Part shown: positions 1 to 8,211 of the stretch, piece by piece
Layout of the letters: the number at the start of each line of letters is the position of its first letter
Position numbering within the stretch: position 1 is the stretch's first letter
Source: an uncultured Bacteroidota bacterium
Lineage (GTDB): Bacteria; Bacteroidota; Bacteroidia; Bacteroidales; P3
Assembly: GCA_902774845.1 (NCBI GenBank)
Contig: CACYJU010000008.1
Location: 33,601 to 97,600 of the forward strand
DNA: 64,000 nt
Reading direction: 5' to 3'
The notes under the pieces: model-generated
Told to the model about the DNA's origin: nothing
The model's database searches: none
The model's input: only the letters and a program-made list of their open reading frames with translations
Position numbers and translations under genes: made by a program

Positions 1-539
1 GCCTGATTGCCTCGTTTGGCATACTGGTTGCGCACCACCATAAGCAGGACTATAAGCAGTATGACAGCAATCATGATGGCAGCCGATGTCTTGGTTATGG
101 AGAGGTCTATGGGCGATTTGCCTTCAATCACATTGCCGGCCTCGTCGACACAGACAATCTGCTCCTTTTCAAGGCCGCCTCCAACGAGACGATAGCCCTT
201 ATAGTCGGCGTGACCATGATGGAACTTCGACGACATGAAGATGTCGAGATGTCCGTCGTTGATAAGGATTATGGGCAACGGAATAGCAACTGCGTGCTCT
301 GTGCCGTCTTTCTTGTTGATGTCGAAAAGATGCCACGAGTGTGCGTCCGTAACGTGTCCTATGATGATTGGACCGGCGTTGACCTCGTTTTTCTGATCAT
401 CAGCCTCAGCTGACTGCTCCTCGACGGCCTCAGCCACAACAGCTGAATCGTCGACTGGAAGGGATGATTCGTTCTGAGCCTGCATGAAAAGCGGCATCAT
501 AGAGAACATCAATGCTAAAAGAATTCCCGTTTTCTTCAT
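1..539 (-). CDS. atpB: ATP synthase F0 subunit a, N-terminal part (cut by window edge)
   Basis: Subunit a of the membrane F0 sector forms the proton half-channels beside the c-ring. Reading on the minus strand from ATG at 539-537 gives about 179 residues before the window edge. There is a signal-like hydrophobic start, an acidic low-complexity stretch, then the extracytoplasmic segment typical of Bacteroidota subunit a (TDAHSWHLFDI, PIDLSITK), and the first membrane helix at about residues 153-172. The conserved arginine of the channel would lie beyond the edge. The start overlaps the stop of the upstream small gene by one base (TAATG), so translation is probably coupled. The rest of the atp operon should follow outside the window. 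Confidence 0.88.
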   Translation of the reverse strand, partial: MKKTGILLALMFSMMPLFMQAQNESSLPVDDSAVVAEAVEEQSAEADDQKNEVNAGPIIIGHVTDAHSWHLFDINKKDGTEHAVAIPLPIILINDGHLDIFMSSKFHHGHADYKGYRLVGGGLEKEQIVCVDEAGNVIEGKSPIDLSITKTSAAIMIAVILLIVLLMVVRNQYAKRGNQ

Positions 540-787
540 TATTCTAATTTTGTAAGGTTTCCAAAAATATCGGTCTGCATCGAGTCAAAAAGACCAATCT
601 GATTGACGTCTGATGCGTCGGAAGAAGACATTTTCTCAAAGTCCATGAGATAGTTCTTAACCATACGCCTCACAGCGACAGCCTTTGTCACCCCTTTCTC
701 GGCAGCATAACGCTGAAGGGCGGACATATCGCGGTCGGAGAGCGTGATGGCCAGCTTTTTCCCTTTATTTGACGTTTTCTTCTTCAT
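539..787 (-). CDS. Small ribbon-helix-helix-like protein upstream of atpB
   Basis: An 82-residue basic protein. Residues 10-50 (KLAITLSDRDMSALQRYAAE followed by KGVTKAVAVRRMVKNYL) look like a ribbon-helix-helix/CopG-type fold: a short beta strand, a helix, and a second helix starting at a KGVTKA turn. The C-terminal 30 residues are polar and unrecognised. It sits 9 bp after a DUF2723 gene and its stop overlaps the atpB start, so it belongs to the same transcript. This position is often taken by an AtpI-like membrane protein in atp operons, but this protein has no membrane segment. DNA binding is inferred from the fold pattern only; operon autoregulation is speculation. Confidence 0.65.
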   Translation of the reverse strand: MKKKTSNKGKKLAITLSDRDMSALQRYAAEKGVTKAVAVRRMVKNYLMDFEKMSSSDASDVNQIGLFDSMQTDIFGNLTKLE

Positions 788-796
788 ACCTATTTA

Positions 797-3700
797 TTAC
801 ATACCATAGAGTGCCAGGATTGGACGCAGTTCGTCGGCCATAGAAGGATCATTGAACGTGTTGGAGGCTGTACGTGAGAGTTCGTTCATGACAGCCACAC
901 ACTCTTCGAGTTCCGATCTCACTCCTGAAGCCTTGCTGCCGTGATACTGACTGAGATAGTAGTAGCGCTGCATGTAGTAGTCCTTTATCTCGCTCCAGAG
1001 TCCTTTGGCTTTCTCTACTCCACAGATATTCTTATAGGGGCGGATAAAAGCAAGACTGTACTTGTCTCTGGGGAAGTTCTTCGACGGGAAGGCCTCCTCG
1101 CAGCACTCAATCAGCTTACGGGCGCTTTCTTTGTCACCTAAGATATAACGCTCCTCTGCAAGGCTCACAAAAATTCGGCTCTGCACCATGGCGCTGTTCA
1201 CGCTGACCGGGTCTACATAGATGTCACTATTGAGATTACCCCATTCAAGAGGCGTGTACGAACCGTCTGCCTGCTTCACTCCCTTGATGAAATAGTCAGC
1301 CGTTGCGTCAGTGAAGGTCTTGGCATAGCGAGCCGGAGTACCCTCGTCGGTGGTGATGACAACCGCGTTCATCACAGTGGATGGACCGGGCAAGAGTTTG
1401 TAGTTCATTCCGTCCTGAATCGAATAGCTGTCTGCTATCGGGAACTCTGCGCGGATGTAGTGCGGACTCATGATATTGAGGTCGCGCTCGAATCGGTTGG
1501 TACCGATGATGTCCAGCATCATAAGCTGATAGCGATAGAGCACGTTGCGCTTGATCTCCCACTTCACTTCGTCAGGGATAGCGTCTGCCTGCTCCTGCGT
1601 GAGCACTCCGAGCGACACAAGACGTGGCTTGTCGAGGGTGATCTTGAACCGCTTGGTCGGAATCACGATGAACGACTCGTTGCTGTTGCGGTCGTAGACG
1701 GTAAACTTGGAAGGATTGTCCCTGACCATCGAGAGCACTTCCGTGACTTCAAGATAGTCTTTGGAGATATCCTGCAGATAGACCATATCCTTACCCAATC
1801 CATAGTATTCTTTCGGCAGTGTGAAGGGCAACGCTTCCGACTCGTAGAGTTTGTTGTAGAGCTGCTCTACATACCAATGCATACCTGAGAGGGTGTAGTT
1901 CAGTATTCTAACATCCGTACGCACTCCCTCAACCTCTTGTGCATACCACAACGGGAAGGTGTCGTTATCTCCGAAGGTGATAAGCACTCCGTTGCGTCCA
2001 ACCGAGTTGAGATAGTTCTTCGCGAAATCGCGGGCTGCATATTTCTGCGAGCGGTCGTGGTCATCCCAGTTCTCCGACGCCATAAGGCACGGAACAGCCG
2101 CCATCGAAGCAACAAACACTATCGGAAGCACTATCTTATAACTCTTTTCTTTCTTCGTGGCTTTGCTTATCCATTCGGCCAGAGCCATCACTCCGAGTCC
2201 TATCCAGATGGCGAAGAAACTAAACGAACCCACGAACGCATAATCTCGCTCACGGGGCTGACGCGGGGGCATGTTGAGGTAGAACGCAATAGCCAATCCT
2301 GTCATGACAAACATGACGAGCACCACGAACGCATCCTTGCGGTTACGCATTGCATGATACACCAACCCTATCAATCCCAAAATCAACGGAAGCATGTAGT
2401 ATCTGTTGCGGGCTTTGTTGTCCTTCATGTGGTCGGGAAGGTTGGTTTGGGGACCAAGTCGCGACTCGTCGATAGGCTTGATTCCGGATATCCAGTTGCC
2501 GTTCAAATAGTCGCGAGTACCGTCATCGTTGAAATAATGACCCTGAATATCATTCTGGCGTCCTGCAAAATTCCACATAAAATAACGCCAGTACATCCAG
2601 TTGAACTGATATCCCGTGAGGAACTTGAAGTTCTGTGCCGAAGAGGGACGACGGTTACCGCGCACCTTGCCTGTCCAATATTCATAGAACTGGGGGTGCT
2701 TGCGGTCGGTGTCCGAACTCCACATGCGTGGGAACATGCCCGTATGGCGCGGATCGTACTTATACTTCATGGCGTACGACGCTGGAATGTAAAGGTCTCT
2801 GCCTTGCTCATCCTTGCCTCTTATGTATTTCGTGTAACCTTTGTCGGCTCCGATGGGGTTCTTGGCCGTATAGAACTGACCCTTGAACACCGGCGTGTCG
2901 CCATATTGCTCTCGTCCGAGGTATGCTCTCAGCGCCACAGCGTCCTTGGGGGCGTTCTCGTTGAGCGGGGTGTTCGTGTTGGCGCGGATCACCAGGATGA
3001 AGAATGTCGAATAGCCGATAAGCAGCATCACAAACGAGAGGACCGCCGTATTGACTATGCCGGAATACTTCCCCTTGCGCAGGTGGGTGACCACCAGTAT
3101 GGCTGCAACGATAAGCGCCAAGAGAACAAAATAGACAATCGTGCCGGTATTGAAATGTGCATGCAGCTTGTTCACAAAGAACACATCCCATGCGCTGTCA
3201 AGATTGACGACGCCGGGTATGATGCCCCAAAGTATTACTGCCAACAATATGACCGACAGCACTCCGCTGAGCAAAAAGCCCCAGAAGGTGACTTTCTTCG
3301 TCTTCTTGAAATACACCACATACACGATGGCGGGGATGGTCAGGAGGTTCAACAGGTGAACTCCGATGGCGAAACCTACCAGAAGGCTGATAAGCAGGAA
3401 CCATCTCATCGATCGTGGGTCTTCCGACTGCTCTTCCCATTTCAATGTGGCCCAGAAAACCACCGAGGTGAAGAAGGACGACATTGCGTAAACCTCGCCC
3501 TCGACTGCCGAGAACCAGAAGGTGTCGCTGAAGGTATAAGCCAACGAGCCCACTATGCCTGCCGCAAAGACTCCCCATGTACGGGCATCCTTGATCGACG
3601 GATTCTTAGGATCGGGCAGCAGATGTTTTCCGAGCAACGTGATACTCCAGAAAAGGAACAGTATCGTAAGTCCGCTGCACAAAGCAGACATTATGTTGAT

Positions 3701-3928
3701 GGCGTGTGCTGCCGTATATGGGTCGGAGAACATCGAGAACAGGCGTCCAATCAACTGGAACGATGGTGCTCCAGGGGGATGTCCCACCTGCAGTTTTACT
3801 GCGGTTGCGATATACTCACCACAGTCCCACCAAGAGGCTGTTGCCTCTGCAGTGACCACATACACCGTGCAGGCGACTATACCTATCACCCACCCTATTA
3901 TGTTGTTGACCAATCGGTACTGTTTCAT
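797..3928 (-). CDS. DUF2723 family polytopic membrane protein
   Basis: A 1043-residue protein with about a dozen hydrophobic segments in its first 600 residues and a large soluble C-terminal part. The family signature is visible at the N-terminus: a first membrane helix (about 10-27) followed by SWWDCGEY with Asp35, then GHPPGAP. This matches DUF2723, a group related to protein O-mannosyltransferases and eukaryotic TMEM260. The motif GDNDTFPLWYAQEVEG begins the soluble part, also characteristic. Likely role: a glycosyltransferase using a lipid-linked sugar, by family inference. It is 9 bp upstream of the small gene preceding atpB and appears co-transcribed with the ATP synthase genes. Confidence 0.88.
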   Translation of the reverse strand: MKQYRLVNNIIGWVIGIVACTVYVVTAEATASWWDCGEYIATAVKLQVGHPPGAPSFQLIGRLFSMFSDPYTAAHAINIMSALCSGLTILFLFWSITLLGKHLLPDPKNPSIKDARTWGVFAAGIVGSLAYTFSDTFWFSAVEGEVYAMSSFFTSVVFWATLKWEEQSEDPRSMRWFLLISLLVGFAIGVHLLNLLTIPAIVYVVYFKKTKKVTFWGFLLSGVLSVILLAVILWGIIPGVVNLDSAWDVFFVNKLHAHFNTGTIVYFVLLALIVAAILVVTHLRKGKYSGIVNTAVLSFVMLLIGYSTFFILVIRANTNTPLNENAPKDAVALRAYLGREQYGDTPVFKGQFYTAKNPIGADKGYTKYIRGKDEQGRDLYIPASYAMKYKYDPRHTGMFPRMWSSDTDRKHPQFYEYWTGKVRGNRRPSSAQNFKFLTGYQFNWMYWRYFMWNFAGRQNDIQGHYFNDDGTRDYLNGNWISGIKPIDESRLGPQTNLPDHMKDNKARNRYYMLPLILGLIGLVYHAMRNRKDAFVVLVMFVMTGLAIAFYLNMPPRQPRERDYAFVGSFSFFAIWIGLGVMALAEWISKATKKEKSYKIVLPIVFVASMAAVPCLMASENWDDHDRSQKYAARDFAKNYLNSVGRNGVLITFGDNDTFPLWYAQEVEGVRTDVRILNYTLSGMHWYVEQLYNKLYESEALPFTLPKEYYGLGKDMVYLQDISKDYLEVTEVLSMVRDNPSKFTVYDRNSNESFIVIPTKRFKITLDKPRLVSLGVLTQEQADAIPDEVKWEIKRNVLYRYQLMMLDIIGTNRFERDLNIMSPHYIRAEFPIADSYSIQDGMNYKLLPGPSTVMNAVVITTDEGTPARYAKTFTDATADYFIKGVKQADGSYTPLEWGNLNSDIYVDPVSVNSAMVQSRIFVSLAEERYILGDKESARKLIECCEEAFPSKNFPRDKYSLAFIRPYKNICGVEKAKGLWSEIKDYYMQRYYYLSQYHGSKASGVRSELEECVAVMNELSRTASNTFNDPSMADELRPILALYGM

Positions 3929-3992
3929 GTTTTTTATTTCTGTTGATCGTTATTTCTGTTTTTATTCTGTTTTTTAGCAAGCAATCAGACAT

Positions 3993-5246
3993 TCAAGCCT
4001 TCAATTCGTCTCGATTCACCGGCATCGTCATGCAACGGGCTCCGCCGCCGCCTCTTGGCAGCTCGCAGGCATCGAAAGCAGCCACAAACTTCTCATAGCT
4101 GTTCATGTCCACCTTGCCCGAGCAGATATCGGCGGATTTCAATATTGCGAAACCAGCCTTGTCGAGCGATTCGATCGTACCTCTATTGCGCGAATAGCCT
4201 AAGACCTTGCCCTCGCCCAATGCGAAGAAGTTGGCTCCGCTGTGCCATTGCTCGCGTTGCTGTGTCCAAGCGTCGCTGCCGCCACACAGAACGGGTTTCA
4301 TATCCCATCCCGTAGCCTTTAAGCCTTCAAGGATATTGTCGTAATTAGTGTAGCTCACCTTGCTTCCGTCTATCGTGATGAGCGTGGTCTCCATTCCGCT
4401 GAACACTCCCGTCTTGCGCAACATCGGCTCGAACACCATACACTCGTTACGGCTCAAGAAAGTGAAAACCATATCCAGGTGTATGAACGACTCTGGCGAG
4501 TGGGGCAACTGCTGAACCAGTATGTTGAACTTGCCATACCTCTCCCCCATCTCTCGCGCCATAAACTCTATACCCTTGCGGTTCGTGCGTATACCCTCAC
4601 CTATGCAGAGCATATTCTGTCGGGCTATCTGCACGTCGCCTCCTTCGGTTCGCGCCGACGGGTCGTTTTTTTCGGCGTTGAAGGTCTCGCAGCCAAAATA
4701 GTTCTCGAAGATTGCCTGATAGATGAGTATCTCTCTACGTCTCACAGGAAACGACATCGAGTTGATCAGCACTCGGTCATATACCGACGACGAAGCGTCG
4801 CGGGTGAAGAAAAGGTTGTATAGCGGTTTCAAAACATACCTGTCATCGTTTTCCGGCGTCCATCCTTTACGTTCCACTCCTTCGATAAGCTCTTTCGCAA
4901 GCTGCGTGGCGCTATGGTCCATAAGTTCCGGCACAAGGCCGGCGCAGCCGTCAAGTCGGCAGCTTTCTTCAACCAGCTGTTTTTTTACGCTATCGTCTTT
5001 CAGCACCTCGGCAAGCACCTCCTCAACATAGAACACCCTCGTCCATTTCTCCAGCACTCCTCTGAACCCGTCATATTCCCCATCCACTATATCCTTGTTG
5101 AGTATGTCGCTATACAGAGCCTCGGAAGCATTCTGTGGAGTCATCCTCGTGATTTCCACTCCGGGACGATGCAGCAACACAGCTCGCAGCCGTCCTATCT
5201 CCGAACCAACACAAACTCGAGGTATCTCTTTATTGATATTAGTCAT
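3993..5246 (-). CDS. arcA: Arginine deiminase
   Basis: Hydrolyses arginine to citrulline and ammonia in the cytoplasm. The 417-residue length and all guanidino-modifying enzyme landmarks fit: NLFFTRD, the EGGD motif, HLDMVF with the catalytic histidine, and a C-terminal GGGGARCMTMP carrying the nucleophile Cys405. No ornithine carbamoyltransferase, carbamate kinase or arginine/ornithine antiporter gene lies within reach, so it stands alone rather than in an arc operon. A Bacteroidota-type minus 7 box lies about 54 bp upstream. Confidence 0.93.
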   Translation of the reverse strand: MTNINKEIPRVCVGSEIGRLRAVLLHRPGVEITRMTPQNASEALYSDILNKDIVDGEYDGFRGVLEKWTRVFYVEEVLAEVLKDDSVKKQLVEESCRLDGCAGLVPELMDHSATQLAKELIEGVERKGWTPENDDRYVLKPLYNLFFTRDASSSVYDRVLINSMSFPVRRREILIYQAIFENYFGCETFNAEKNDPSARTEGGDVQIARQNMLCIGEGIRTNRKGIEFMAREMGERYGKFNILVQQLPHSPESFIHLDMVFTFLSRNECMVFEPMLRKTGVFSGMETTLITIDGSKVSYTNYDNILEGLKATGWDMKPVLCGGSDAWTQQREQWHSGANFFALGEGKVLGYSRNRGTIESLDKAGFAILKSADICSGKVDMNSYEKFVAAFDACELPRGGGGARCMTMPVNRDELKA

Positions 5247-5299
5247 TTAGTTTCAGTTTTTGTGACCTATATGCGGTCGCTATTTCAGCTTAGACACGG

Positions 5300-5307
5300 C
5301 AAAGATA
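5300..5307 (-). promoter_or_regulatory. Minus 7 promoter box upstream of arcA
   Basis: The minus strand reads TATCTTTG, matching the Bacteroidota TAnnTTTG box, about 54 bp before the arcA start. No clear TTTG minus 33 partner is present. Confidence 0.5.
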
Positions 5308-5365
5308 CATCTTTTTTTTAAAATAGCAACACTTCCAAGCAACAACTTTTCCCAAGTCGTTTAAT

Positions 5366-5515
5366 GTGGTCAAAAACGGTCATGGTCATTTGGTCAAAAT
5401 CAATTTCGAATAGGTCATTTGGCTCACTATAATAAAATATTTATTTTATTATAGTTGCAGATTTTGACACTTGAAAAACGATTTTGACCAAATGACCAAA
5501 TGACCAAATGACCAC
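5366..5515. repeat. Nested hairpin element, family A copy 1
   Basis: About 150 bp of non-coding DNA with inverted ends (GTGGTCA and TGACCAC). The right arm is four iterated units of TGACCAAA; the left arm holds the complementary TTTGGTCA-type units. The centre, 5426-5455, is a palindrome with arms ACTATAATAAAAT and ATTTTATTATAGT around ATTT. The spacers GTCATTTGGCTC and GATTTTGACAC are shared with the copy at 50634-50784, whose arms use a different unit. No coding potential is seen. Confidence 0.85.
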
Positions 5516-5735
5516 TTTTCAGCCCAACTCATTGTCTTTCAGCATTCAATTATTTTTATAAAATATATGCCATCCCATTCGTATACCGCAATGGCAATGT
5601 TGTACTTTTGCATCGTCAAACGAAAGATGAAAACAAACGAGTGCCTATCACTTACCTATCATCTGCCTATCACCTAACTCCCATCTTCAAATTTTCAACT
5701 TTCAAAATTGAATATACCTCCCATCTAACTCCGCA
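5516..5735. repeat. Conserved promoter-like block and drifting 11-12 bp repeats after element A1
   Basis: Around 5585-5620 an ACCGCAATG motif is followed by TGTACTTTTGCATCGT, a block also found after the second family A element at 50868-50900; it contains a TAnnTTTG box at 5603-5610. From about 5641 to 5735 there are imperfect direct repeats built on CCTATCAC/CCTATCATCTG and CTAACTCCCATC, the reverse complement of repeats at 35496-35575 and 50951-51020. No gene is seen between 5247 and 5911. Confidence 0.6.
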
Positions 5736-5851
5736 CAACCTCCGAATAAACCCCACCCAAATTTAACCAATATCGCCCATATAGTAACAATCAAAAAACA
5801 AGCTCTTAAATACTATATTAGTCAACTCTTAAACTTTCTATTTCCAAAATA

Positions 5852-5883
5852 TTTGGTTCATTTATAATTTCTTAGTACATTTG
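5852..5883 (+). promoter_or_regulatory. Promoter of the 5912 lipoprotein gene
   Basis: TTTG at 5852-5855, a 20-nt spacer, and TACATTTG at 5876-5883. This fits the Bacteroidota housekeeping promoter and predicts a transcript start roughly 20 nt before the ATG at 5912. Confidence 0.8.
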
Positions 5884-5911
5884 CAAAATCATTCCACAAA
5901 ACATCAATATC

Positions 5912-6829
5912 ATGAAAAAGACCATTTTAATCGCACTCGCGGCATTGTCGCTCATTTGTGCCTCATCCTGCCAGAAAGACCAGGACGGAGTTTACAACCC
6001 CAAAAAGAAAATCAGCAAAATCAGCAGCTCAAGTAGTGTTGTAGAATCTGGCTATGCGTACGAAACTTCAATGTGCCTGAATGAACAATGGACGTGGGAA
6101 GGCGACAAACTTGTCTCCAGAACTTTATTCGACGCTGATGGTGAGGCCTCTGCCGAGTTCACTTATTCTTACGACGGCAAGCGCCTTGCGAGTATCGCCT
6201 ACACGACTAATGGCTATTATTGTAAGACGGATTTTTCATACGATGGTAAAAAACTTTCGAAGGCCGAACACTATTCCGATGGCCGTCTCTATAGTAGTGC
6301 TCAATTTTATCATGACGATGGAAAAATATCAGCCATCGATATCACATATCATATTTTCGTTGGAAAAAATGTTTTTAATGGAGAGTCCTTGCTAGATATG
6401 CTGTTGCCATTGGATATACAAATGAGCGGTGTATGTCATCAGAACAATGCTAAAGGCGAAACAGAAAACCATATAGCCAGAATCGAACTCACCTGGGAAG
6501 GAAACAATATTACAAAGATGGTGTCAAGCTTCGAAGGTGATGTGCAGACAGGTGTTTTCACATACGATGATAAAAGAAATCCCTTTTTTGGAATGGGTGG
6601 ATTGTACCCTCATTATTTAGTGACTATTGACCAAAACCAGAACGACCCTCGTTATTATTTGTACGACAGAAACAACATATTGACTTGCGAGGTTACACAT
6701 TCTTCTGCTTGCACAAATTCCACTTATTCCTACACCTACGAGGACAATTATCCAGTAACTTGTACAGTAGATTATGCAACCAAATACGGCAGAAAAACTG
6801 TCTGTTACCAATACGAATACCTGAACTAA
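5912..6829 (+). CDS. Lipoprotein with YD/RHS-like repeat character
   Basis: A 305-residue exported protein. The signal peptide ends in a lipobox with Cys20 (LICASSC), so it should be membrane anchored. The body is rich in short antiparallel-strand repeats such as FTYSYDGKRLASIAY and FSYDGKKLSKAEHYSDG, the spacing seen in YD/RHS-like or MORN-like sheet proteins. No enzymatic motif is visible. It is a single-gene unit with its own promoter and a strong terminator, and it is more AT-rich than its neighbours. Two shorter proteins of similar build occur at 48703-49281 and 56135-56551. Function unknown. Confidence 0.8.
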   Translation: MKKTILIALAALSLICASSCQKDQDGVYNPKKKISKISSSSSVVESGYAYETSMCLNEQWTWEGDKLVSRTLFDADGEASAEFTYSYDGKRLASIAYTTNGYYCKTDFSYDGKKLSKAEHYSDGRLYSSAQFYHDDGKISAIDITYHIFVGKNVFNGESLLDMLLPLDIQMSGVCHQNNAKGETENHIARIELTWEGNNITKMVSSFEGDVQTGVFTYDDKRNPFFGMGGLYPHYLVTIDQNQNDPRYYLYDRNNILTCEVTHSSACTNSTYSYTYEDNYPVTCTVDYATKYGRKTVCYQYEYLN

Positions 6830-6839
6830 GCCAAACATC

Positions 6840-6873
6840 AGAAGTGCCGGATTTGCAATCCGGCACTTCTTTT
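6840..6873 (+). terminator. REP-like terminator after the 5912 gene
   Basis: Perfect hairpin: a 14-bp arm starting AGAAGTGCCGGATT, a TGC loop, then its complement, followed by Ts. The core GTGCCGGATT with its inverse recurs at 41530, 41923 and 45272. Confidence 0.88.
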
Positions 6874-6907
6874 ACAGAAAAGGAAATCAGCAAGTGAATC
6901 CAAAAAA

Positions 6908-6941
6908 CAATGCCGACGTACTTTAAAGCACATCGGCATTG
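6908..6941 (-). terminator. Terminator of rplS
   Basis: Inverted repeat CAATGCCGA / TCGGCATTG enclosing a further self-complementary GTGCTTTAAAGTAC on the minus strand, followed on that strand by TTGTTTTTTG. It lies 30 bp past the rplS stop. Confidence 0.85.
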
Positions 6942-6970
6942 TAACCGGATATCGTTCGGATCGGCGACTA

Positions 6971-7324
6971 CTAGTGTCTCTTCTCCTTGATACGGGCTTT
7001 CTTACCCGTAAGGTTGCGCAGGTAGAATATACGTGCACGACGCACAGCGCCGCGTTTGTTGACATCAATCTGCTCAATGAACGGAGATGCGAACGGGAAT
7101 ATACGCTCTACACCAACGCCATTGGTAACCTTACGAACAGTAAAGGTCTCAGTTGCGCCACTTCCGCTGCGTTGCAACACAACGCCCTGGAAGTTCTGGA
7201 TACGTTCTTTGTTTCCTTCTTTAATTTTGTAGTGGACCGTGATGGTGTCGCCTGCCTTGAATTCGGGGAACTCTTTGCGCTCCACCAAATCCTCGATATA
7301 TTGCATTAATTCAGTTTTTCCCAT
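6971..7324 (-). CDS. rplS: 50S ribosomal protein L19
   Basis: The 117-residue length and sequence are those of bL19, which sits at the 30S-50S interface: [35 protein letters not shown] and [10 protein letters not shown], with the basic end RARIFYLRN. It follows rplT by 43 bp on the same strand and ends before a strong terminator. Confidence 0.97.
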   Translation of the reverse strand: MGKTELMQYIEDLVERKEFPEFKAGDTITVHYKIKEGNKERIQNFQGVVLQRSGSGATETFTVRKVTNGVGVERIFPFASPFIEQIDVNKRGAVRRARIFYLRNLTGKKARIKEKRH

Positions 7325-7367
7325 GACTTTAAATGTTTAAAAGGTTATACAACTCAATTCTTATGGC

Positions 7368-7715
7368 TTATTTCTTAACCATCTTTACAACAGCGCTGAA
7401 CGCTTCCGGATTGTTCATAGCCAGGTCGGCCAGAACCTTACGGTTGAGTTCGATGTTGTTTTTGTGAAGTTCGCCCATAAACACAGAATAGGAAATACCG
7501 TTGATGCGGCAGCCTGCGTTGATACGGTTGATCCACAGGGCGCGGAACTCACGTTTCTTGGCTTTGCGGTCGCGGTATGCATAGGTTTGACCTTTTTCCC
7601 ATTTGTTTTTGGCAACGGTCCATACGTTTTTACCTCTGCCCCAATAACCTTTGGTGCGGTTGAGGATTTTCTTTCTGCGTGCTCTTGAAGCAACAGCGTT
7701 TACTGATCTTGGCAT
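7368..7715 (-). CDS. rplT: 50S ribosomal protein L20
   Basis: A 115-residue bL20, an early assembly protein binding 23S rRNA. The very basic N-terminus ([18 protein letters not shown]) and the GYWGRGKN and [12 protein letters not shown] motifs are diagnostic. Normally rpmI and rplT are nearly adjacent; here 205 bp separate the rpmI stop region from the rplT start area. L20 represses its own operon in several bacteria, so the gap may be a leader. Confidence 0.97.
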   Translation of the reverse strand: MPRSVNAVASRARRKKILNRTKGYWGRGKNVWTVAKNKWEKGQTYAYRDRKAKKREFRALWINRINAGCRINGISYSVFMGELHKNNIELNRKVLADLAMNNPEAFSAVVKMVKK

Positions 7716-7958
7716 AGTTTAATTTGTTTTTCGTTTAAGCGACGGATCTATTCCGTTCTTTTGTGCATTAAACAATGGTTAATAACTCCGTTTTCTAAAA
7801 CTGTTTTAACTTATTGATGAATAAGATTACTGACTATTGTTGAGGGATTTTTCAATTGTTTTGAGGACGCAATGTGGTGGCATTGTAACCGAAAAACGGT
7901 TGAAAAAGCACCAGCAAGAGACTGTAATATTGTCATTAAATAAATTCAAAACAGTTTT
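7716..7958 (-). other. 243-bp gap between rpmI and rplT with two hairpins
   Basis: No ORF of note. Two short hairpins are visible: CAATG/CATTG (7870-7885) and AACCG/CGGTT (7887-7901). This is an unusually long spacer for this ribosomal protein pair, and could hold an RNA leader, an attenuator or a secondary promoter. None is proven. Confidence 0.45.
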
Positions 7959-8153
7959 TTAGTGAAGCAGCATACGTTTTACGCGCTTCTCGTCGTCGCC
8001 GCTCACGAGGGCGGTGTGGTCGAGATTACGCTTCTGGGTCGTCTCCTTTTTGGTCAGGATGTGACTGTGGTAAGCGTGCTTTCTCTTGATCTTGCCGGTG
8101 CCGGTGAACGCAAAGCGTTTTTTGGCAGCGGCCTTTGTTTTCATCTTAGGCAT
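7959..8153 (-). CDS. rpmI: 50S ribosomal protein L35
   Basis: A 64-residue bL35: [20 protein letters not shown] at the N-terminus, then [13 protein letters not shown] and a basic C-terminus, all typical. It lies 58 bp after infC in the canonical infC-rpmI-rplT order. Confidence 0.97.
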   Translation of the reverse strand: MPKMKTKAAAKKRFAFTGTGKIKRKHAYHSHILTKKETTQKRNLDHTALVSGDDEKRVKRMLLH

Positions 8154-8211
8154 TACTTTACTGTTTTTTTGAATAAGTTAGACTATAACGTTTATATATC
8201 CGGTTTCTTTT

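Noticed and set aside
1937..3946. 669-codon plus-strand open frame opposite the DUF2723 gene
   Set aside because: It is antisense to a clearly conserved protein, and its translation is Cys/His/Arg-rich without any recognisable domain.
5366..5515. Insertion sequence or attachment site
   Set aside because: No transposase frame, no integrase, and no clear target duplication around either family A copy.
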